Part shown: positions 1 through 9,834 of the stretch, in pieces
Position numbering within the stretch: the first letter of the stretch is position 1
Layout: the number at the start of each line of letters is the position of its first letter
Assembly (NCBI RefSeq): GCF_000226095.1
Contig: NC_016476.1
Span: forward strand, 3,596,001-3,660,000
Origin: Thermothelomyces thermophilus ATCC 42464
Taxonomy: Eukaryota; Ascomycota; Sordariomycetes; Sordariales; Chaetomiaceae
DNA length: 64,000 bases
Reading direction: 5' to 3'
The notes under the pieces: model-generated
Databases searched by the model: none
Told to the model about the DNA's origin: nothing
What the model saw: only the letters and a program-made list of their open reading frames with translations
Program-made: the position numbers and the translations under genes

Positions 1-2249
1 ATGCTCCGCTGAAATGCTTCATACCTGCTCTGAGCAAGCTGTGAAGGAAACAGCGAAATGCGCCACATGGTGGCACTAGGTCAGATGTTTTGCTGCTGCG
101 CGCTGCTAATGGCCATGTCGTGATTTGACTAGTTCTGCTGGAAGAAGAAAATCCTCCACAATACGAAGCAGAGGCCAACAGCCACCAACATCCTCTGTAT
201 TACTGTATTACCTTGCTCTGGTTCGGTCCTTTTCCTCTTACGGCCTACCCGCACCAATAAATAATGGAGCCCTTCCGTCGACGAATTGCCGTTCCCTCGC
301 TTCTCAGGCGAGCAGCTTGATTTTACTATAACGATCATTACGACCTTTATCATCGCCCTCTACTTTTATCACCACTAGCTATAGACAATACCCATCCATT
401 TACAACACTTGACGAGATACGTCAGGTTTGTTTCCATAAAAATCGGATATACCCTTCATACATATTAGTGTTAATAATAATATCCAGAGTCAAATCGTCA
501 TGTTATCAGTCCCTATAAACGAGCAGCTTAAAGGTTCTCCTGACAAGCGTTCAGAAGGAATCCTAACGTCCTCCACCCACGAAAGAGATGATCATATTAT
601 CTCTGTAGAGTTTGTAACCCGCAAAGGTAGATACGACAAAGAGACAGTTTAGGGCTGGGCGAAATCTGGAGATTGCTTTGTAATACTACATAAGAGGCTG
701 GCGCACGACAAGAGTCCTAACTTTAGAACGGAACAGCGTCTAACTCTGACCTCCAAATCTGTGAGTTTTTGTGGCGGACTTGAGACGTTCTATCGCATGA
801 TGGAAATGATGGAGCGCAAGAGACAAAGGATGCTCGAACAGGTGACCCATTCGGCCACAGTTAATAGGGTCGAAGTAATTTGACCTGGGAATGTAACTAT
901 CTCGAGTCTCAGCGAACAATAGAATTAAGGGATGTCACTGGTCAAAGAAATCCTTTCGGAGTTGGGACCTGTTTGACGTTTATATTCCTCGCCCCTCGTT
1001 GCCGACAAGACAATAGTTTTAAGAGCACGAACATCACAAGTCTTCCGGCTTTCCTACCAACAGGGGCTGGAGACAGCCACAAGATACACGTAGCTGGTCG
1101 CCTTCAAAGAAGACAGACCCACACTTCACGACCTACATACACTAGGTACACAAGTCCTTTTTTGAGCAGCTCCACTTCAGGATACACTCCCTCGCTTGAA
1201 TTCACGGCCCCCCTCCCTCCACCAGAATCACGTTAGTTCGCGGAAATTGCTCCGCGATAAGGCATGAAATATCTGTATTATGGCGTGGCGATCCATGTCC
1301 GTATAAGGGCCCAGCCACTTTTGGATTCCGGATCGGGAGTCTGGCTGAAATCTTCCCGACGTTGAGTGGTCAATGGCTTCGCCCTCGTGTATTGGCAACG
1401 TGAAAGTGCCCGCCTTTCCTGCATAATCGGCACGGGGAACACCGGGCGATGTTATGTTACGAACTGTCGATAGCTGGGTGACTTAGAGGACGGCGTTGAG
1501 TTTTAGAGCATATAACGAGTGCGAATCTGAGCTCACCAGTCAGCGGGTATAACAATGTCCTATTTCCTGTCAGGAACTCCTACAGCAGAGTAAGAAGAGA
1601 GGCAACTGACAGACTTCCTTCTCCTTAACATGCCTTCTGCCGTAGACACATGGCTTGAGAACCTCCCTTTGATAGCATCGGATACCTATCGGGATACTAT
1701 CGGGGGGGTTCGGCTTCAGCGTAGAGCGTCCGTGGGCATCACAAAGCTTATATTCTCGGATTTGTCTTCGCCTCTGCCTCCACTTTCTCTTCACTAATAG
1801 GGTATCTGATCATTGGCCTATACCACTTACATCGCCGGGCGCGCCGCTTGGCGACTGGTTATCGAGTACTCCCAATATACCGTCACTGAACCCGTAACGT
1901 ATGGTTTTACTTCTCAATGGTATTCTATATACTAATTTCGCTTTGTTATATACCACTATGATTCGCAATCCTCCTGTTCCGCTCCTACAACGACCTGTAG
2001 CCGCCTCTTAGACACTCTCCATCCTGACGCGGGGAGGGCAAACCCATCAAGCAGCGGCGGGAGAAGGGTTTCGCCACGAATGCAGTGAAGAGCGAGTCTT
2101 TGATGATTTACTGTGTACGCAGTGTAGTCATCAGAAGTGCTTTGTATGTTGGGTTGCATTAAGAGATTGAGGGCTACGCTTTCTAGCCCGGTGGGCAGTA
2201 ATCGTCGGTCGCCCAGATGGTTGCGTTGAAGAGACAGAGCGGTGGTGGG
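1..2249. other. No recognisable gene
   Basis: This stretch holds only short open frames without family motifs, plausible splice pairs or codon bias resembling the genes further right. Base composition is mixed and not extreme, so it does not look like the strongly RIP-mutated blocks at the right end, though an old decayed repeat cannot be excluded. I see no tRNA, no terminal repeats and no telomeric repeat. Confidence 0.55.
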
Positions 2250-2452
2250 GCCCAGGTGCCCAAAGTGCCCAGGTGCCCAAAGTGCCCAAAGTGCCCAGGT
2301 GCCCAGGTGCCCAAAGTGCCCAGGTGCCCAGGTGCCCAGGTGCCCAGGTGCCCAGGTGCCCAGGTGCCCAGGTGCCCAAAGTGCCCAGGTGCCCAGGTGC
2401 CCAGGTGCCCAGGTGCCCAAAGTGCCCAGGTCCAAAGTGCCTAGGTGCCCAA
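2250..2452. repeat. Minisatellite of 8/9-bp units, G-rich on the minus strand
   Basis: About 200 bp of head-to-tail units that read AGGTGCCC (8 bp) mixed with the 9-bp variant AAAGTGCCC on the plus strand. The last two or three units are degenerate. The array stays open in several frames and so makes spurious frames rich in Cys-Pro-Gly-Ala-Gln or Gly-Thr-Trp-Ala-Pro. The minus strand carries a GGG run every 8-9 nt with 5-6-nt loops, a pattern compatible with G-quadruplex formation. Confidence 0.93.
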
Positions 2453-2547
2453 TAGTTATGTTTCACAAAGTTTGTCGCGATACTGACGCTATTGCCAACA
2501 AATCAGGCCTCATTCATTGATAGACTAGTAACCAAATCTTAATAGTC

Positions 2548-2763
2548 TTATGACTTTTGATGCCAACAAGGTCTCTGCTGCAGCAAGAGAAAGTGATTTG
2601 TTCCTGTCGCAGATTCAGAACCCTGTGGGGCATCCTGTGCAGGTGCCGGGGGATCTTCTGTTGGTGCGGAGATCTCCCCCTCGCCGTTGCACCGACTGCA
2701 GATATACTTTCCCAGCCGCATTCCTGAGCCTTTGCAGACCGGACACTGAACCGTTGAGCTCAT
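2548..2763 (-). CDS. Possible small zinc-ribbon protein with two CxxCxGxG motifs
   Basis: A 71-residue frame starting MSSTVQCPVCKGSGMRLG. It has CPVCKGSG near residues 7-14 and CSRCNGEG near residues 22-29. These match the zinc-binding CxxCxGxG repeats of DnaJ-type chaperones and of small thiol-rich proteins, and two motifs could bind one zinc. A Pro/Ala/Glu-rich tail follows with no further motif. There is no J domain and no obvious missing exon. The ORF lies directly right of the minisatellite and divergent from the gene at 3113. The motif pair is unlikely to arise by chance in a random frame, but the ORF is short and expression is unproven. Confidence 0.42.
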   Translation of the reverse strand: MSSTVQCPVCKGSGMRLGKYICSRCNGEGEISAPTEDPPAPAQDAPQGSESATGTNHFLLLQQRPCWHQKS

Positions 2764-3112
2764 TTTTCTTGTATATCTGTCTTTGGTGGCGGGTTAGTAT
2801 ACAGTTATTTACATGCCGTGAATGTATGGAGAACATACTGAAAGTCTCGTGTCGTCGGTTTTATCTTGCTGGCAGGATGATGTGTTGGGCATAGAGGAAG
2901 GCGAGCTGGCTTGGGCCGCGGCGCATTGATTTAAATAGCACCCGATTTCAGGCTCATGAGATCCCATCCCACTGGCATTTATGCACAGGCCCGTCCGGGA
3001 ACCTGGTGGAGACGTTCGCCGGCAGCCGGACATTTCCGACGTTTGCAACCCCCGCACTCTGCCCAAAAATTGTTACCGCCATCCGTAAACCGGGCAAAGT
3101 AGCCTTCTCGAT
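2764..3112. promoter_or_regulatory. Divergent intergenic stretch upstream of the gene at 3113
   Basis: About 350 bp between the start of the small CxxCxGxG ORF (minus) and the start of the unknown gene at 3113 (plus). It presumably holds the promoters of both. I see no clear TATA box or other specific element, and no coding frame that fits either gene. Confidence 0.35.
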
Positions 3113-3884
3113 ATGGCTTTACCACCAGCTTCAACAGTCGACTCGCTCAAGTTCTTTGAAGAAAACGGCTACTTTTCCGATGACTGCGCGGCGATCGGCC
3201 GCCTGGTCATAGATCAGGAAACGAAGGGGAACGTGGAGAGCTCCGAGACTCTGAACCTGGCCAAGTCCATCCTTCTCCATGAGGTTTGTTTCAAAGCACC
3301 TTTGATGTTCCATTCTAACCGGTTCCAGCGCTGTGGAGCGATCCTCGAACCGTACCTTAATTGTCCAAACAACATAGAGCTCTGCGTTGCCCTTGGGCCT
3401 GACAAAAACCACTGTTTCGTCTTTACATTACAATCAGGCGAGACAGACCGTATCATCATCCACATGTGGAGTCCTCGATCGCAGGGCGAGTTGTACCGTG
3501 GCTCTCATGTCGACCTTCCAGGGCAACGCGCTTTGATCGCCGCCCCGGCATCTAATGGCTTGCTTGAGCCTCCAAGTGCCATTTTAAGGATGAGAGAGAA
3601 CAATCCCATCACAGTTACAATGGCGAACGGTGGCATGTAAGTATACCTGATCGAAGAACTCGTTATTTTTTCTGACATTATATAGCACAATAACGGACCG
3701 ACGATTTGTATTCCGAATCCTACAAGGTTCTACGATCTCGTTTGACTTGCGCAAGGAAAAGAACCCCTCAGAAGTCGCGGGCAAGAAAAAGAACCCCTCA
3801 GATGTTGCCGAGTTCACATTGGCCAACATGGATTCCATGGTAATGGGGGGCAGAAGCGCTCCCGACGATGGGGATAGAAGCTGA
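3113..3884 (+). CDS. Unknown 240-residue protein, two exons
   Basis: Exons are 3113-3636 and 3686-3884. The intron 3637-3685 begins GTAAGT and ends TATAG, and the joined frame of 241 codons ends in TGA. The start MALPPASTVDSLKFFEENG has a Phe-Phe-Glu-Glu helix-like beginning. The middle is a well-mixed globular sequence with several Cys residues and no motif I recognise, and there is no signal peptide or membrane span. The C-terminus contains a 30-bp tandem duplication that gives two copies of a Lys/Asn-Pro-Ser/Val-Ala unit. The last 87 bp of the coding sequence overlap the C-terminal codons of the opposite-strand zinc-finger-like gene. Gene structure is well supported; function is unknown. 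Confidence 0.72.
3751..3810 (+). repeat. 30-bp tandem duplication inside an exon
   Basis: Two adjacent 30-bp copies (3751-3780 and 3781-3810) share the core AAAAGAACCCCTCAGA and differ at several positions. They are in frame in the last exon of the gene at 3113 and encode KNPSEVA and KNPSDVA. The divergence suggests the duplication is not very recent. The right copy also lies partly inside the overlapping minus-strand coding sequence. Confidence 0.85.
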
Positions 3885-4845
3885 TGATACGGCTGAATAT
3901 ATTGGAGCCTGGGTAAGCTCAGGCTGTACCGCCTGGGTCTGAGTAGAGGAGTAGTCGCGATAAATGGGAGCCGACTGAAACACCGAAGGATCTTGTTCGG
4001 CCGGGACAGATCTGTTCTGGAAGTATATCGCGGCGTCGACATTGAACGATGCAATGGACTGATCGCAAGAAAATGATGTCGCCGGCGCGGATTGCAAGGG
4101 CTGATTGGAGCTTACTTTGGTGTGGTTTGTGACTTCCTGTGCGGGATAGCCGGAATTTGCTGGTCTCGTTTCTGTGGCCACACCAGCAGTCCTTCTCATG
4201 TTCCGTAGCCTTTCTCGAATACGCTGGCGTATTGCTCTGCGTCGCTTCTTGTGGGTACTCTTGTCGCGGCATTTGTGGCTCAGATACTTTTTTGCCTGCG
4301 TGAAGACAGTGCCACAGCATGTCTCATGAATGGGGTAATCTGCGCTACAAATTAGTTATCTCGTCCAAGTAATACTGAGGACTGAAGCCGTACGCAAGGC
4401 ATAATGCCGTAAAAGATCCTGTTCCCTCGAAAATTCATATTTCCATTCACAATCCTCGTACGGACATGTAAGCGTCCCTTGGGTTGCTGCGCGCTCCTCG
4501 TCCGTGGATTCCAGCTCTTGTGCGGAGCGATCGCTCTTCCTCGTCCAGGCCAGAGATCCGATATCATCACTCCTGGCGTTGGCGTCGGCAAAATATGCTA
4601 TTTCCAGCCCACGGTGTAATATCAGTTCGCTTAGTTGAGTAAGTAATGTCGTGGCTTCCAGTCCAGCCTGATTTCCGCCCGAGACAAGCGCGCGCAATCT
4701 GTCGAGCGCCATCGTAATTTTGTCCTTGGAACACGGTTAGATGGTTCTTCTACGAATTGTACAGGACCTTTACCTGATAGAGCATTGTGTGTCTTTTCAG
4801 TTCCTCTTCCTGGAAATACACGGAGCACACATAGCATTGGCCCAT
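3798..4845 (-). CDS. C2H2-like zinc-finger protein, three exons
   Basis: Exons, read on the minus strand, are 4774-4845, 4394-4724 and 3798-4339. Introns 4725-4773 (GTAAAG, branch CTAAC) and 4340-4393 (GTACGG...GCGCAG) give one frame of 315 codons, 314 residues. Exon 1 starts MGQCYVCSVYF and contains a C-x2-C...H half-finger. Around residues 110-135 there is C-x4-C...RHYALH, a C2H2 finger. A following Cys-Cys...HKC segment looks like a second, degenerate finger. Next comes a strongly basic stretch (KKRRRAIRQRIRERLR), typical of a nuclear localisation or DNA-contact region. The C-terminal half is Ser/Gln/Ala-rich and probably disordered. A nuclear DNA- or RNA-binding role is likely, but the family is not identified. 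The C-terminal codons overlap the converging gene at 3113. Confidence 0.7.
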
Positions 4846-5450
4846 CTTGTCGGACTGTGGCTAGAAGGAATTGATTGAAATTAAGACTCCGAAATGGCGC
4901 GAGCGGAAAGAAGCGATGGCATGTGGATTCCCCGCATCTTACCCGTCCACGCCCCACCTTTCCTCGGGCCCCCACACGTTCGCCCACGTTACACCTCCGG
5001 GGTAAATAACCCTAGTGTACACTAGTGTGTGACTTTGGCACCACTAAGCCAGAATCAGAAAAGCTGCTAAGGTTGGAACTTAATGCTGAGTTCGAGTTTA
5101 TTTTCTCAACAATGCGGACGAAAGGGGGCAACTCCAAACCCAGGTTTCTTTGACAGAGACTTAATAGTTACTTCTATTATAGAATTATTAGATCGCGCGC
5201 GCAAAGGACACAAGACATGCTTGGAGCGGTTAAAGCAATAGCCATCACTTTTCTTGCCTATCCTGAGAAACTCTTCTCACAACTCCAACTCAATGGACTA
5301 ATTAGCTTGCACTCGCCTACCTCGGAATCACCTATTATCTTTCTCTGCATAATTAGAATACGCACTGCCGGATACCCTCTGCAGGCTGAGCTTATGAGAC
5401 AGCGAACTGATTCTGACTGCTCAGGTCAGGGAAGTGCAACCTTGAGAGTA
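4846..5450. other. Intergenic, no gene seen
   Basis: About 600 bp between the start of the zinc-finger-like gene and the stop of the HMG-box gene, both on the minus strand. It would hold the promoter of the former and the 3' end of the latter. I see no coding exon with motif support. Confidence 0.5.
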
Positions 5451-6530
5451 TCATCTAATTATCTCGAATGGAGGGAATCTGCCATCGTTCACGTTGTTGC
5501 CGGCGGCGGTGTCGATGGAGGAGGAGGCCTGGAAATCGTCAGCCGCCACAACAGCATCTAGGGGAAGTTCGGGGGCGGGACTGTCGGGAACAAAGCAGGT
5601 TCGTCTGTAGGCGGCGCCCGCAAACGCTACCTCGCATGCGCAGCGCGAGCAGAGCACCGGTTCCGGGGACTGCTGTGCGCTGGCGGCGTCAGGGTCCGAG
5701 CATACGGAGAGCGTCGCCTTCGGGGTTGCGGTTGTCTCGGGGCTGCTCACCGGGGCCCCAAGTTCCACTTGAGGATACGAGACATCCATGGGGCAGAGAT
5801 GATGCTGAGGAGCGGGCGGGATATTAAGGTAGAGGGGCATCTGGGGCGCCCAGCCGCACTGGGGAGTGAAGTCGTCCAAGTGTTCGGCTGGAAGAAAAGG
5901 GAGGCCCTGAGTCAGGTGGTACTCGGCTCCCTGTTGTGCCAAGCCAGCAAACCAGGGCGGCGGAGCCGGAGGAGACTGCTGAGCGAACGGCGAGACAGTT
6001 GCATCAGATGCAGAAGCCGGTCTCGTTCTTGCCACCCCGCCTCCCACCTCCCCCAATAGCACCACTTTCCGCGGCTGATACCGGTACTTCGGAAACGCTT
6101 TCTGAAATGCCCTCAGCTCCTGCAGCGCCCACTGCTTGAACCGCACCTTGACATGTTCTGGCTCCATCCCCCAGCTTGCTCCGCACACCGAAGAGACGGA
6201 TCCGTGGCTGACGACGGTCCCGGGCGCATGTGCCTCGCAGAAGGCTACCGCCCGCTCGCGGTAGCACTTGCGGTAGAGAATGAAGGCATTCAGCGGCCGC
6301 CGGACATGCCCCTTCTTCCGACCTTTCCCCGTCTCGGCCTCGCGCGTCGCCCGGGAGCGGTTGACGAATGCCTCAATGTCGGGAAGCGGGATGTGCGCGA
6401 ACCAGGTCAGCTCGCTGAGGGGCTTCTGAAGCAGGTCGGCGAAGCGGACGTCGGAGGGCGTCCCCCGCTGAGGCGATTCGGCGATGCCGCCGTCTACGTT
6501 GTAGTCTTGGAAGGTCGTCGACGGCATCAT
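5451..6530 (-). CDS. HMG-box DNA-binding protein
   Basis: Single-exon frame of 359 residues. The HMG box lies at about residues 76-155. It opens with VRRPLNAFILYRK, contains the conserved Trp in GASWGMEPEHVK, and closes with FPKYRYQPRK. These are hallmarks of the sequence-specific (MATA/SOX-like) HMG class found in fungal mating-type and sexual-development regulators. The loop between the first two helices is longer than usual (Ala-Pro-Gly-Thr-Val-Val-Ser-His-Gly region), and there is no intron in the box, unlike typical MAT1-2-1. The C-terminal half is Pro/Ala-rich with a Cys cluster near residues 295-315. The usual MAT neighbours (APN2, SLA2) are absent, so this is probably a non-MAT HMG regulator acting in the nucleus. 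Target genes are unknown. Confidence 0.83.
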   Translation of the reverse strand: MMPSTTFQDYNVDGGIAESPQRGTPSDVRFADLLQKPLSELTWFAHIPLPDIEAFVNRSRATREAETGKGRKKGHVRRPLNAFILYRKCYRERAVAFCEAHAPGTVVSHGSVSSVCGASWGMEPEHVKVRFKQWALQELRAFQKAFPKYRYQPRKVVLLGEVGGGVARTRPASASDATVSPFAQQSPPAPPPWFAGLAQQGAEYHLTQGLPFLPAEHLDDFTPQCGWAPQMPLYLNIPPAPQHHLCPMDVSYPQVELGAPVSSPETTATPKATLSVCSDPDAASAQQSPEPVLCSRCACEVAFAGAAYRRTCFVPDSPAPELPLDAVVAADDFQASSSIDTAAGNNVNDGRFPPFEIIR

Positions 6531-7208
6531 TGCGGTGGTCTTCCGGGGAAACTGTCAGATATTATGGTGTGTTGGTGGGTGGTAATCACGCAGCATTTAA
6601 ATAGAGCATTCAGTTGCGGGAAGGAATAAAGGTTGGTGTGTTGGTTTTTATGATCATCCTGAGCTTGTGTGAACAATAGCAAAGCACGTTGGTGTCCAGT
6701 TGCATTGATTAATTGATTAATTACTCCAAGGAAAACAAGATAACTGTTCTTTGCTCAACGCACCATGAATTTGGTTCTTACCTACCTTATGATCTGTTCT
6801 TTGTTTCCGAAAAACTGTGGTTGAATGCTAGTATAACCTTTCTATTCCTCTTGTTCCGTGCATATGATGATGAATTTTTGGGGATGGTTTTGGGTTCGCG
6901 TACTGAACTGCTGGCCATGGCTAATTAGAACCCAAGAAGCCATTGAACCGATCGGAAACTCTCCAACCAATCTCCACTTTGTGCAAGCTGTTGATAATTA
7001 TTGGCTATGTGTTTTGTTTGAGACTCCTTCATGTCTTCGGTCTCAGAGCATTACGTCCGTACTTAACATCTATTCCCATAATTACCTAAACCTAACCAAA
7101 CAAAACATCAAAACACTTACGCCACCGAACGCCAAACCAGCGCCTAATTACGACTTGCCGTTGTCTTGTGTCTCCCTGCTTTGCCCTGCGTTCTAATTAC
7201 TCCAACCA
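6531..7208. other. Intergenic, no gene seen
   Basis: About 680 bp with AT-leaning composition upstream of the HMG-box gene and downstream of the OTU-like gene. Only short frames without motifs are present. Confidence 0.5.
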
Positions 7209-9834
7209 TCACTCGTCGCCGTCACCGTTATCACCATCACCATCACCATCCTCATCATCTCCTGCATTCCCCTGTCCCTGGTCAACATCGCCATCGCCCT
7301 CGCCCGCCGCCGCCGCAGCACCGCCACCAGTAATAGCAACAGGAGCAGCAGGAGCCACCCTGACGACCTCGACGCCGCGGTCCTCGACCTCCTCGTCGAC
7401 GACGACGGCCCCGGCGGCGGCCCGCACCAGGCGCACCTGGACGCCCGCGGCCAGCAGCTCCCGCACGCACCGCTCCTTGCGCCACGCCGCCACGTCGTCC
7501 CCGGCCGCCAGCTCCAGGTCCAGGCACCACCGCTTCAGCCGCGCCACTCGCACCTTGGTCAGCAGCGTCTTGGACGCGGCCCGGAAGAAGGTCGCGGCTA
7601 GGTCGATGCCTACGTCGTCGTCGTCGTCGTCGTCGTCTTCGTCGTTGCCGTCGTTGCCGTCGTTGCCGTCGTCGCCATCACCATCGTGGTAGTCGCCATC
7701 GTTATCATCGTCGTTGTCGTTTGCATTGTCGTTGTCGTTGTCGTCGTCATCGTCACCTCCGTTGGGTCCTTGGACGGAGGGCGAGCCACGGCCGGGGAGT
7801 GCGGTGCCGCTGGGGCCGGCGTGAGTCTGAGGGTTCGCGGTCGAGGGGCCCTGGTGGCCGCGGTTGGTGGGCGTGAGGGAGACGAAGTTGGACGACGTCG
7901 AGGGCTGGGCTGGGGCCCTTGGGGGCGTACGAGGGCGTTTCGAGGGGTGTGGCCCTGATTCAGGTGGGTCAATGGCCGGGCGTTTGCCTTTTCCCTTGAG
8001 GTCTTCTTGAGGGTTATTATGGGATGCCGCAGGCAGCGACGGTCGACCGGTGGGAAGAGGGTGGCGGCCGGAATCGGCCGCGGTGGCGCCGCTGACCTTG
8101 TCGATGTAGCGATGCAGCACACCGAGGGCTTCTCGGGCTCTCAAGGTGTCGGCCTGCGTAAGACCCCTGCTCGATCCTCTCCCGGAGGTCTCCGCGGAGA
8201 GAAGGGAGACAACCTCCCGCGTCACATTGGGCGATTTCAGTGCCTCGGGATTCGCAAAAGGAGAGGCATTCTTCTTATCCTTCCCCTTTCCCCCTTCCTC
8301 CCATACCACCTCCTCCCATACCTCCTCCTCTGGCTTTGGGGCTTGGAGTACTGTGCTGCCGGTGTGGGATGGGGACATATGCCGTGGCAAGGATTTCTTC
8401 ACGTACGGTCCGTAACCAGCTGCTCGAGCTAGGTGTTCTGCTTCAAACGAGGGCCACGCCAGGGAGGGTACCACCTGAGGCTGTGCTCGCCAGTGATGTC
8501 CCGGCCCGTCCCGGACTTTGCGAGTTCGCTTGCGAGACACCAGTTCGTACCTGTCCGTGTTCGACAGGGTCAGACGCGGCAGCTTGAATTCTGAGGCGCA
8601 ATACTCGTTTGGGACCATGGGCTGAAAATGGTTTTCGAGCTGCAAGGGTCAATGTTAATAAATGAATTCGGCCACAATAACAGCGGATGGGTGAGCCCGA
8701 GAAACTCACGTAATAGCACAAGAAGATATGGCGGTTGTTGTATGCTCCGTAGGTCTTCATGTCGTATACCTTGCCCTTCCACTGCGCGTTGGCCTCGTTT
8801 GCGGTGTCGTACTTGTACAGTACCAAAAACACGCCGTACACGTCTGCCGTGAGCTGGCATAGGTCCTCGTTCGTCCAGCATCCCGGGATCTGCAGTCTCT
8901 CCCAGAGGTTCACCTGACCGGACCACTGACTGTCGAGGCCGGCAGGGCCTGTCGCGTACGTTACCCCCATGTTCTGGTTTTCCCTCGAGTAGAACGCGTG
9001 ACGAGGATGGTTGGGGTTCACCAAGACCCTTTCTAGAAAACTGAGATGTTCTGCCTTGACCCGAAGCCAGGAATGCGCGTTGCCGTACAGCAGCAGGCCG
9101 ATGGACGACCAGTAGCACTGGCCATCCTCAATCAACTTTCCGTGCTCCTCGATCGTCTGCCAGTAGTTTGGATGCTTGAGAAAGGTAACATCCTCAACCA
9201 TGGGGAAGCCCTTGAGCAAGGCGGTCCTGCCCTCGAACTTGCGCAGATCACCCAACCAGTCTGGCGCGTTAAAGATGCTCTCCTGGTTCACGTACTTATA
9301 CCCCGTCGACAAGAAGTCCGCTTTTGCCGCTTGAATCTCATCGGGAAACTGCTCTTCGAATGGTTTCGTGTATCCGATGGACTGTCTGATATTCGCTATG
9401 TCCAATCGCGTGTCTGAGAGCGGTCCCGAGGGGGGCGTCGCGTTGTTTCCGGCCTCGCCATCATCTTCAGAAAGACTAACCGTGCTCACCTTTGCTAGTA
9501 CACGTGCGAGGAGCCAGGGGAGCTGGTCGATGTCGATGCCGCTCTTGCGGTTCAAGTATTGCGGTGGCGGCCGGTCAGGGGCAGCGCCGCCTTGCAGGTT
9601 GGGGCCATGAGAAATAGTGGCCGCGGCGGCCGTTACAGCTTGGCCTGGTGGCGCTGCGCTGCTGTCATACACGTCCACCTTCTTGCTCGCGTACTTGTTC
9701 GGGTCGAGGAGAGGCGCCTCCCGGCGGATGGTCTCGAGCTCACGGTAGTAGAGGGCGTTGGCCAGCCAGTCTTTTTCCGCTTCGGACGCCTGGTCCAAAA
9801 AGGCCTTCAGTGCCTCGGAATTCATGCTGAGCAA
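7209..9834 (-). CDS. OTU-like cysteine protease with acidic low-complexity tail
   Basis: Exons 8710-9834 and 7209-8639 join in phase 0 across intron 8640-8709 (GTGAGT...TTGCAG), giving 851 residues. At residues 237-240 is DGQC, followed by YWSSIGLLLYG, the Asp/Cys catalytic block of OTU-fold cysteine proteases. The matching C-terminal His falls just after the intron in ENHFQPMVP (His about 379). The segments LTADVYGVFLVLY and AYNNRHIFLCYY between them fit the core strands. OTU enzymes cleave ubiquitin from substrates; activity here is inferred. Residues about 380-850 are disordered. They include basic and proline-rich parts, long Asp/Asn/Gly runs, a short predicted helical stretch (AATFFRAASKTLLTKVRVARL) and a final Asp/Gly tail. 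Family call is good; function as an active deubiquitinase is uncertain. Confidence 0.72.

Noticed and set aside
2250-2452. Protein-coding repeat or CRISPR-like array
   Set aside because: Units of 8-9 bp without unique spacers in a fungal nucleus; open frames are a by-product of a repeat free of stop codons.
2548-2763. DnaJ chaperone
   Set aside because: No J domain (HPD) and only two of the four CxxCxGxG repeats of a DnaJ.
5451-6530. Mating-type locus (MAT1-1-3 or MAT1-2-1)
   Set aside because: Only the HMG box supports it; APN2, SLA2 and other MAT genes are absent, and the box has no typical intron.
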